From contig NZ_JOEA01000003.1 of the NCBI RefSeq assembly GCF_000719115.1, positions 186,001-250,000 on the forward strand: a DNA stretch of 64,000 nucleotides, in the 5' to 3' direction. Positions within the stretch are counted from its first letter, which is position 1. Every line of letters starts with the position of its first letter. Source of the stretch: Lentzea albidocapillata. Its GTDB lineage: Bacteria; Actinomycetota; Actinomycetes; Mycobacteriales; Pseudonocardiaceae. The notes under the pieces were generated by a model that saw only the letters and a program-made list of their open reading frames with translations, did not search any database and was not told the origin of the DNA. Position numbers and translations under genes: made by a program. Shown here piece by piece: positions 58,377 to 64,000 of this stretch.

Positions 58377-58808
58377 ATGTTGATGCGCACTGACCCGTTC
58401 CGTGAGCTGGACCGGCTGACGCAGCAGGTGATGGGGACCGCGGGCACGTGGTCGCGGCCGACGGCGATGCCGATGGACGCCTACCGCGACGGCGACGAGT
58501 TCGTGGTGGCGTTCGACCTGCCGGGCGTGCCGCCGGACGCGATCGATCTCGACGTCGAGCGCAACGTGCTCACCGTGAAGGCGGAGCGCCGGCCGGTGGG
58601 CAAGGACGTCGAGATGCAGGTGTCGGAACGGCCGCTGGGCGTGTTCTCGCGGCAGCTGTTCCTGGGCGACTCGCTCGACACCGACCACGTCGACGCCCAG
58701 TACGACGCGGGTGTGCTGACGCTGCGGATTCCGATCGCGGAACGCGCGAAGCCCCGCAAGATCGCGATCTCCGCGGGCGAGGACGCGCCGCGCCAGATCG
58801 ACGCCTGA
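58377..58808 (+). CDS. hsp18: Hsp20/alpha-crystallin small heat-shock protein (Hsp18-type)
   Basis: 143 residues. The alpha-crystallin domain (about 40-130) has [30 protein letters not shown] near its start and [23 protein letters not shown] at its end, with the (V/L)-L-x-(I/L)-P motif. These ATP-independent chaperones form large oligomers and hold unfolded proteins under heat. GGAGG at 58366-58370 is 6 nt before ATG 58377; ATG 58383 is another in-frame start. The divergent regulator and the operator at 58299-58327 suggest heat or stress control. Confidence 0.92.
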   Translation: MLMRTDPFRELDRLTQQVMGTAGTWSRPTAMPMDAYRDGDEFVVAFDLPGVPPDAIDLDVERNVLTVKAERRPVGKDVEMQVSERPLGVFSRQLFLGDSLDTDHVDAQYDAGVLTLRIPIAERAKPRKIAISAGEDAPRQIDA

Positions 58809-58863
58809 TCCACCCCGGCGGGCGGCGGCCGTCCGGGTGACGCCCGGTAGGCTTCCGCCCGCC

Positions 58864-59577
58864 ATGAGACCGCAGCCCCAGTGGACGGCGCTGGACGTCT
58901 ACGCGTCCAATTCCGACCTTTACGCAGATCCCCGACTTGTGGAACGGGTGGATTACCGGCGTCGCTTCAAGCGTCACCGGCCCCGCACCCCGTCGGTCGT
59001 GCTCGCCCCGCACGGCGGTGGCATCGAGGTCGGCACCTCGGAACTGTGCCTGGCCATCGCCGGTTGTCACCCCTCCACGCGGGTGCCGATCGGGCAGACC
59101 CACGACTACTGGATGTTCGAGGGCCTGCGCACCGCGTCGAACGACGAGCTGCACGTGACGTCGTCGAACTGCGACGACCGGATGGCGCGGCAGCTGGTGT
59201 CGGGTGCCTCGCACGCGCTGGGCCTGCACGGCTGCACGGCGGCCGCGGCGGGCCTGGCCGACCACGACCGGGCGGTGCTGGTCGGCGGCCGCGACGCGTT
59301 GCTGCGCCTGGAGCTGCTGACGCGGCTGCGGCGGGCCGGGTTCCACACGATCGACGCGGTGGACCATCCGATCCTGGGCGGCTACGACCGGGCGAACATC
59401 GCGAACCGCACCCGCGGGCGCCAGGGCGCGCAGCTGGAGCTGACGACTCCGCTGCGTTCGGCGATGTTCTCGGAGAACTCGCGGCCGGCGCGGCGGCACA
59501 CGACGACCGAGGTGTTCTGGGGCTTCGTGCACGCCTGCCGGGCGGCGCTGGCGGCGCGTGAGGCGCTGAACAACTGA
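58864..59577 (+). CDS. Poly-gamma-glutamate hydrolase-family (DUF867-type) protein, cytosolic form
   Basis: 237 residues. The zinc hydrolase pattern is visible: VLAPHGGGIEVGTSELCLAIAG near 40-60, HDYWMFEGLRT near 80, HVTSSNCDDRMARQLV and HALGLHGCTAAAAG near 120. PghP-type enzymes cleave gamma-glutamyl amide bonds as zinc-dependent carboxypeptidase-like hydrolases. It lacks a signal peptide and so should be cytosolic, or act after release. It is the first of a tandem pair; the paralogue follows 17 bp after its stop. Confidence 0.83.
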   Translation: MRPQPQWTALDVYASNSDLYADPRLVERVDYRRRFKRHRPRTPSVVLAPHGGGIEVGTSELCLAIAGCHPSTRVPIGQTHDYWMFEGLRTASNDELHVTSSNCDDRMARQLVSGASHALGLHGCTAAAAGLADHDRAVLVGGRDALLRLELLTRLRRAGFHTIDAVDHPILGGYDRANIANRTRGRQGAQLELTTPLRSAMFSENSRPARRHTTTEVFWGFVHACRAALAAREALNN

Positions 59578-59594
59578 CGTTAGCCTGCGGTTTC

Positions 59595-60377
59595 ATGGGG
59601 ACTTCGAGGCGTGTGTTTCTGGGGTTGGTGGCCGCGACGCCGCTGCTGACCCGTCCGGTGACGGTGTACGCGGTCGCGGGCTATGCGACCTACAGCGAGA
59701 TCTACCGTGATCCGGCGCTGGCGGAGGGCGTGGACTGGGGCCGGCGGATGCTGCGGCATCCCGCGTTCGGCCGGACCGTGGTGTTCGCGCCGCACGGGGG
59801 TGGGATCGAGCCGGGCACGTCGGAGCTGTGCCTGGCGGTCGCGGGCTATCACCCGGCGACGCTGGCCGCCTCCGGTGCCGTGCACGACTACTGGATGTTC
59901 GAGGGGCTGCGCGCGTCGGGGAACTCCGCGCTGCACGTGACCTCGACCGGCTGTGACGACCACTACGCCCGGTCGCTGGCGGCGGGCGCGTTGAACGCCG
60001 TGGCGCTGCACGGGTGCACGGTGACGGAGGCGGAGCGGAACTGGCGGCCGTTGCCGGATCAGGCGTGTGCGCTGGTGGGCGGGGCTTCGGCGGAGCTGCG
60101 TTCTCGTGTGGTGTCGGCGTTGGGCGCTGCGGGGATCTCGGCGGTGGACGCGTCGTCGCATCCGAGCCTGGACGGCACGGATCCGGGCAACATCGTGAAT
60201 CGGACGTTGCCGGCGGCCGGGGTGCAGGTGGAGCTGACGACGCCGTTGCGGGCCGCGATGTTCACGACGAACACCGGGGCGCAACGCAAGCACACGACAA
60301 CTCCGTTGTTCTGGGACTTCGTGGGTGCCGTGCGGTCGGCGATCGCCGCACAGGAGGCGACGCAGCCGATCCTTTAG
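59595..60377 (+). CDS. Poly-gamma-glutamate hydrolase-family protein, Tat-exported form
   Basis: 260 residues. An N-terminal MGTSRRVFLGLVAATPLLTRPV has the RRxFLG twin-arginine motif, so it is probably exported folded. The same ordered segments as the preceding protein follow: VVFAPHGGGIEPGTSELCLAVAG, HDYWMFEGLRASGN, DDHYARSLAAGALN, VALHGCT and the final KHTTTPLFWDF. TAGCCT is 8 nt before ATG 59595, making it another leaderless candidate. Likely acts on a gamma-glutamyl polymer or peptide outside the cell. Confidence 0.85.
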   Translation: MGTSRRVFLGLVAATPLLTRPVTVYAVAGYATYSEIYRDPALAEGVDWGRRMLRHPAFGRTVVFAPHGGGIEPGTSELCLAVAGYHPATLAASGAVHDYWMFEGLRASGNSALHVTSTGCDDHYARSLAAGALNAVALHGCTVTEAERNWRPLPDQACALVGGASAELRSRVVSALGAAGISAVDASSHPSLDGTDPGNIVNRTLPAAGVQVELTTPLRAAMFTTNTGAQRKHTTTPLFWDFVGAVRSAIAAQEATQPIL

Positions 60378-60386
60378 TCGCGCATC

Positions 60387-60437
60387 GCACGCGGGGGCCT
60401 TTCGTGCGCTCGGAGCGAACGAAAGGCCCGCGCGTGC
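60387..60437. terminator. Bidirectional terminator between convergent genes
   Basis: Left arm 60387-60405 and right arm 60419-60437 pair at 18 of 19 positions, with a nested CGCT/AGCG stem in the 13-nt loop. It lies between the Tat-exported hydrolase (stop 60377) and the acyl-CoA dehydrogenase (stop 60463) genes and would stop transcripts from both sides. Confidence 0.85.
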
Positions 60438-60462
60438 ACTTGGTGGCAGAGCGGGAACGCCT

Positions 60463-61668
60463 CTACAGGTACTTCTTGAGTTCCCTCTTCGCCAGCGACA
60501 TGCGGTGGACCTCGTCGGGGCCGTCGGCCAGGCGCAGGGTGCGGGTGGCGGCCCACAGTTCGGCGAGCGGGAAGTCCTGGCTGACGCCGGCGCCGCCGTG
60601 GGCCTGGATGGCCTTGTCGAGGACCCATTCGGTCATCGACGGGGTGCCGATCTTGATGGCCTGGATCTCGGTGTGGGCGCCCTTGTTGCCGACGGTGTCC
60701 ATCAGCCACGCGGTCTTGAGCACGAGCAGGCGGGCCTGTTCGATGCGGACGCGGGATTCGGCGATCCACTCGTGCACGACGCCCTGGGCGGCGATGGGCT
60801 TGCCGAACGCGACGCGCGAGGTGGCGCGGCGGCACATCAGTTCGAGGGCGCGTTCGGCCATGCCGATCAGGCGCATGCAGTGGTGGATGCGGCCGGGGCC
60901 GAGGCGGGCCTGGGCGATGGCGAAGCCCTCGCCCTCCCCGGAGATGAGGTTCGAGGCGGGGACGCGGACGTCTGCGAACTCGATCTCGGCGTGGCCGCCG
61001 TGGGCGTGGTCGCCGTAGCCGAAGACGTGCATGGCGCGCTTGACGGTGACGCCGGGGGTGTCGCGCGGGACGAGGATCATGGCCTGCTGGCGGTGGCGTT
61101 CGGCGTCGGGGTCGGTCTTGCCCATGACGATGAAGATGGCGCAGTTGGGGTTCATCGCCCCGGAGGACCACCACTTGCGGCCGTTGATGACGTAGTCGTC
61201 GCCGTCGCGTTCGATGCGGGTGGCGATGTTGGTGGCGTCGGAGGAGGCGACCTCGGGTTCGGTCATGCAGAACGCGGAGCGGATCTCGCCGTCGAGCAGG
61301 GGCTGCAGCCACTGCTTCTTCTGCTCGTCGGTGCCGAACATGGTGAGCACTTCCATGTTCCCGGTGTCGGGCGCCGCGCAGTTGAGCGCTTCGGGGGCGA
61401 GGTGGGGGCTGCGGCCGGTGATCTCGGCCAGTGGCGCGTACTGCAGGTTCGTCACGCCGTCGCTGTGCTCGGGGTGGAAGAGGTTCCACAGGCCCTGGCG
61501 GCGGGCCTCGGCCTTGAGCTCCTCGAGGATGGGCTGGCGTTCCCACGGGTCGGCGGCGTCGCGCAGCTGCTGTTCGAGGACCGCTTCGGCCGGGTAGACG
61601 TGGGAGTCCATGAACGCGAGGAGCTTGGTGCGCAGTTCCTCGGTCTTGGCGTCGTAGGCGAAGTCCAT
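60463..61668 (-). CDS. Acyl-CoA dehydrogenase (ACAD)
   Basis: 401 residues from ATG 61668. Substrate and FAD segments are present: [18 protein letters not shown] near 135, [11 protein letters not shown] near 160, [25 protein letters not shown] near 255 and [18 protein letters not shown] near 345. It is a soluble FAD enzyme, probably oxidising branched or aromatic acyl-CoA with electron transfer to ETF. The frame upstream of 61668 belongs to the APH gene in another frame. The start ATG overlaps the last base of the APH stop (TAATG), so it is the third gene of the operon. Confidence 0.92.
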   Translation of the reverse strand: MDFAYDAKTEELRTKLLAFMDSHVYPAEAVLEQQLRDAADPWERQPILEELKAEARRQGLWNLFHPEHSDGVTNLQYAPLAEITGRSPHLAPEALNCAAPDTGNMEVLTMFGTDEQKKQWLQPLLDGEIRSAFCMTEPEVASSDATNIATRIERDGDDYVINGRKWWSSGAMNPNCAIFIVMGKTDPDAERHRQQAMILVPRDTPGVTVKRAMHVFGYGDHAHGGHAEIEFADVRVPASNLISGEGEGFAIAQARLGPGRIHHCMRLIGMAERALELMCRRATSRVAFGKPIAAQGVVHEWIAESRVRIEQARLLVLKTAWLMDTVGNKGAHTEIQAIKIGTPSMTEWVLDKAIQAHGGAGVSQDFPLAELWAATRTLRLADGPDEVHRMSLAKRELKKYL

Positions 61669-62672
61669 TAGAGCTCCTTGTGAGCGGCGGCGAGTCCCTG
61701 CCGCACGAGGGGAACGGTGAACGCGCCGAGCTTTTCGAAGCCGGCGCCGACGGTCTTGCCACTGGCGAAGCGGAAGTGGATGCCTTCGACGATGACGGCG
61801 AGCTTGAAGTAGCCGAAGGCGATGTACCAGCCCAGGCCGGAGGTGTCGGTGCCGGTGCGGGCGGTGTAGCGGGAGACGAGTTCGTCGGCGGTCAGGAACC
61901 CGGGCAGGGACGGCACGCTGCCGGTGATGGGGTCGTTGTCGACGCCCAGACCGGCCCAGTAGACGTAGAGCAGGCCGAGGTCGGCGAGCGGGTCGCCGAG
62001 GGTGGCCATCTCCCAGTCCAGGACGGCGCTGATGGCGAGCGGGTCCTGGGTGACCAGGGCGTTGTCGAGGCGGTAGTCGCCGTGGATGATCGCGGCGCGC
62101 GGCGAGTCCGGGACGGTGGCGGCGAGCTTGTCGCGCAGTTCCTCGATGCCCGGTAGATCCCGGCTGCGGGAGGCGTCGAGTTGCTTGCCCCACCGCTTGA
62201 CCTGCCGGGCCATGAACCCCTCGGGGCGGCCGAAGTCCTGCAGGCCGACGGAGGCGGGGTCGACCGAGTGCAGGTCGGCGAGCACGTCGACGAGGCGTTC
62301 GGACAGGGTGCGGGCGTCTTCGGGGGTGAGCCACGGGCACTGGCCGCGTTCGCGCAGGGCGGCGCCGGGCATCTCCTGCATGAGGTAGAAGGGCGCGCCG
62401 ATGACGGAGGTGTCCTCGACGAGCCGGTGTGCGCCGGGCACGGGCACGGTGGTGCCGGCGAGCGCGGAGATGACGCGGAACTCGCGGGCCATGTCGTGGG
62501 CGGTGGCGAGGACGTGGCCCAGGGGCGGGCGGCGCAGGACCCAGGTGCGGGTGCCGTCGCTGATGCGGTAGGTGAGGTTGGAGCGGCCGCCGCGGAACAG
62601 TTCGCCGGTGAGCGGGCCCGTGCCCAGGTGTGCGGCCAGTGCCTGCAGGTCGAGGCCGGGAAGGTCGGTCAC
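61668..62672 (-). CDS. ACAD10/11-like aminoglycoside phosphotransferase-family kinase
   Basis: 334 residues. It has the APH core: [23 protein letters not shown] near 30 (glycine-rich loop and Lys/Arg), [13 protein letters not shown] near 190 (catalytic Asp) and [18 protein letters not shown] near 213 (metal Asp). The same domain is part of ACAD10/11, where it phosphorylates 4-hydroxyacyl-CoA. Here a kinase, a HAD phosphatase and an acyl-CoA dehydrogenase are adjacent genes, so a similar hydroxy-acyl-CoA route is likely. Four-base overlap with the HAD gene. Confidence 0.9.
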   Translation of the reverse strand: MTDLPGLDLQALAAHLGTGPLTGELFRGGRSNLTYRISDGTRTWVLRRPPLGHVLATAHDMAREFRVISALAGTTVPVPGAHRLVEDTSVIGAPFYLMQEMPGAALRERGQCPWLTPEDARTLSERLVDVLADLHSVDPASVGLQDFGRPEGFMARQVKRWGKQLDASRSRDLPGIEELRDKLAATVPDSPRAAIIHGDYRLDNALVTQDPLAISAVLDWEMATLGDPLADLGLLYVYWAGLGVDNDPITGSVPSLPGFLTADELVSRYTARTGTDTSGLGWYIAFGYFKLAVIVEGIHFRFASGKTVGAGFEKLGAFTVPLVRQGLAAAHKEL

Positions 62673-63340
62673 AGGTTCACTCCGAGGGTGGCGAGGTGGG
62701 CGCGGGTGCTGTCCGCACCGGTGTGGCGGAAGGCGTGCATGCCGACGGCCTGGGCGGCTTCGACGTTGACGGGCGCGTCGTCGAAGAACACCGATCGCGC
62801 GGCGGGGACGCCGACCTGCTCGAGGGTGTGGAGGTAGATGCGCTCGTCGGGTTTGCGCAGGCCGATCCGGCCGCTGATCACGACGGTGTCGAACAGCTCG
62901 AGCAGCAGGTCCTTCGGGTAGCCCTCGCCCCAGCTGTTGGACAGCAGCGCGGTGTGCAGGCCGGCGGCGCGGGCCTTGCGGACGAGCTCGACCATCGCCG
63001 GGTCCGGGGTGGCGCCGCCGAACATGCGCCTGAGCAGCCCGTTCTCGTCGATGCCCGCGCCGCTGGTGGTGATCAGCTCGGCCGCGAGCAGCCGTTCGAA
63101 CTCAGGCACGGTCAGCTCGCCGGTCTCCAGGCGGAACACGGGGTTGTCCGGGAGCGCGTCGCGGCCCAGCCAGTCGCGCATGATGCGGCCGTACACCTCG
63201 CGGTCGATGGCCTCGGCGTGCAGCCAGGCACCGACGAACTCGGGCACGGAGACGGTCAGGACGCCGCCCCAGTCGAAGATCAGCGCGTCGACCTCGGGCC
63301 GCTGGCCGCCGGGCAGGTCGTTGCCGGTTGAGTCACCCAC
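62669..63340 (-). CDS. HAD-family hydrolase (ACAD10-like phosphatase)
   Basis: 223 residues from GTG 63340. HAD motif I is [10 protein letters not shown] near 17 (Asp nucleophile in DWGG, an ACAD10-type variant of DxD), motif II is LLSNSWG near 110, and motif IV is [13 protein letters not shown] near 185. It heads an operon with the APH kinase and the acyl-CoA dehydrogenase, the same parts as in human ACAD10. TACCCT (63348-63353) is 7 nt before the GTG, thus leaderless, with a palindromic operator in the promoter. Confidence 0.9.
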   Translation of the reverse strand: MGDSTGNDLPGGQRPEVDALIFDWGGVLTVSVPEFVGAWLHAEAIDREVYGRIMRDWLGRDALPDNPVFRLETGELTVPEFERLLAAELITTSGAGIDENGLLRRMFGGATPDPAMVELVRKARAAGLHTALLSNSWGEGYPKDLLLELFDTVVISGRIGLRKPDERIYLHTLEQVGVPAARSVFFDDAPVNVEAAQAVGMHAFRHTGADSTRAHLATLGVNL

Positions 63341-63347
63341 GACACGG

Positions 63348-63376
63348 AGGGTACCGACCGGTCGGTATGTCGGCAA
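63348..63376 (-). promoter_or_regulatory. HAD-APH-ACAD operon promoter with 16-bp palindromic operator
   Basis: On the minus strand, TTGCCG (63376-63371), 17 bp, TACCCT (63353-63348) and 7 nt lead to GTG 63340. TACCGACCGGTCGGTA (63352-63367) is a perfect palindrome covering most of the spacer and two bases of the -10. The sequence is of TetR-operator type. The repressor gene is not in the operon. Confidence 0.8.
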
Positions 63377-63485
63377 CCGGTGATCTGGGCCGTCAACTTT
63401 CGATGGATGGGACAAGTCCCCTTTATCTGGTTTCCGACTCCCCCGGACCTCGCTACGTTCGAGCCCGAAGGGGGTCCATCAACTC

Positions 63486-64000
63486 ATGGCAAGGTTTACG
63501 ACGGCGGCGCTGGCCGCCGCGATGACGCTCGCCGTCATCCAGGTCCCGATCGCCCGGGCCGATGTCGGCGGCCGCATCGTCAGGACCGACAAGGGCGCCG
63601 TCGCGGGGACGGTGACCAGCACTGATCGCACGTTCGGGAACATCCCGTTCGCCGCCGCGCCGGTGGGGGCGAACCGGTGGCGCGATCCGCAGCCGGTGAC
63701 ACCGTGGCAGGGCGTGCGGGACGCGACCAGGCCCGCGCCGGTCTGCGCGCAGACGCCGCAGCTGGGTGATCCGGCCTCGGACGTCGAGGACTGCCTCTAC
63801 CTCAACGTCACCACCCCGGCCACAGCCCCGGCGAAGCCGCGGCCGGTGATGGTGTGGATCCACGGCGGCGGGTTCATCAACGGCAGCGCGTCGGGCTACG
63901 ACGCGCGGTGGCTCGCGACGCGCAACGACGCCGTGGTCGTGACGGTGAACTACCGGCTGGGGGTGTTCGGGTTCTTCGGCTATCCCGGACTGCCCGGCTC
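63486..64000 (+). CDS. Secreted type B carboxylesterase, C-terminus cut by window edge
   Basis: 171 residues are visible. A signal peptide (MARFTTAALAAAMTLAVIQVPIARA) is followed by type B carboxylesterase features: VAGTVTSTDRTFGNIPFAAAPVG, then DVEDCLYLNVTTP near 98-110 and the oxyanion loop WIHGGGFINGS near 122-132. The Ser nucleophile and the rest lie beyond the window. GGGGG is 11 nt before ATG 63486. It is divergent from the HAD operon with about 110 bp between its promoter region and the operator. It should hydrolyse esters outside the cell. Confidence 0.87.
   Translation, partial: MARFTTAALAAAMTLAVIQVPIARADVGGRIVRTDKGAVAGTVTSTDRTFGNIPFAAAPVGANRWRDPQPVTPWQGVRDATRPAPVCAQTPQLGDPASDVEDCLYLNVTTPATAPAKPRPVMVWIHGGGFINGSASGYDARWLATRNDAVVVTVNYRLGVFGFFGYPGLPG

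Noticed and set aside
1..64000. CRISPR array, rRNA operon, insertion sequence or polyketide/NRPS genes
   Set aside because: No regularly spaced repeats, no rRNA-like sequence, no transposase and no large modular synthase were found.

Overview
The window is chromosomal DNA from a high-GC actinobacterium. About 60 intact genes are packed tightly on both strands with strong G/C third-position bias, frequent GTG starts and GTGA/ATGA stop-start overlaps. The gene set (Ku/LigD end joining, DUF3097, DUF3090 and SCO1664-family proteins, an AfsR/SARP regulator, an ECF42 sigma factor with its DGPF partner, an F420-type luciferase-like oxidoreductase, many TetR regulators) suggests a filamentous actinomycete. 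Pseudonocardiales (Lentzea, Saccharothrix or Actinosynnema-like) is my best guess, but it is inference. No rRNA, tRNA, CRISPR array or intact insertion sequence was seen.

Layout. 1-13 kb: a truncated proline iminopeptidase, a coiled-coil protein with a CCCH motif, a pentapeptide-repeat protein, an agmatine-deiminase-like lipoprotein with its own TetR regulator, a TetR/FAD-monooxygenase divergent pair with two operator boxes, a secreted M14 carboxypeptidase, two tandem DinB/DUF664 proteins and two flavin/F420-type split-barrel proteins. 11.8-19.1 kb: a peptide-use locus, with an M55 D-aminopeptidase and M20 peptidase on the minus strand diverging from a complete Dpp/Opp-type ABC transporter whose two ATPases are fused. 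19-27 kb: a gene that runs antisense into an AfsR-type regulator, a secreted VWA/PKD-like protein, a cupin/GlxA-type regulator pair and a double GrpB protein. 27.4-31.7 kb: an end-joining operon (Ku, LigD ligase, LigD polymerase) next to a tyrosine recombinase, followed by about 600 bp of structured non-coding DNA. 32-41 kb: small enzymes and regulators (DinB, LLM oxidoreductase, WYL regulator, epoxide hydrolase, ZIP transporter, VOC, methyltransferase, SDR, DoxX, sucrase/ferredoxin-like) plus one decayed SDR gene.

41.1-44.1 kb holds the most unusual locus: three translationally coupled genes encoding a helical protein of unknown function, an AAA_28-like P-loop protein with altered active-site motifs, and a protein that joins a class I aminoacyl-tRNA-synthetase-like catalytic core to a C-terminal ASCH (PUA-like) domain. 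It opens with a perfect 19-bp inverted repeat that contains the first start codon. I regard this as the best candidate for an undescribed system.

44-64 kb: a TetR gene and a small zinc-ribbon gene overlapping it, a CGNR protein, an amidase, an ECF42 sigma factor with its DGPF protein, an NfeD-SPFH operon with a clear terminator, DUF3097-APH and DUF3090-SCO1664 operons, S9 and S66 peptidases, an Hsp20 gene with a divergent regulator, tandem poly-gamma-glutamate-hydrolase-like genes (one cytosolic, one Tat-exported), a HAD-phosphotransferase-acyl-CoA dehydrogenase operon under a palindromic operator, and a truncated secreted carboxylesterase.

A theme across the window is leaderless translation: about twenty genes have a TANNNT-type -10 element 6-8 nt before the start codon and no Shine-Dalgarno sequence. 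In several of these promoters a palindromic operator lies within the spacer or on a core element, consistent with direct repressor control.
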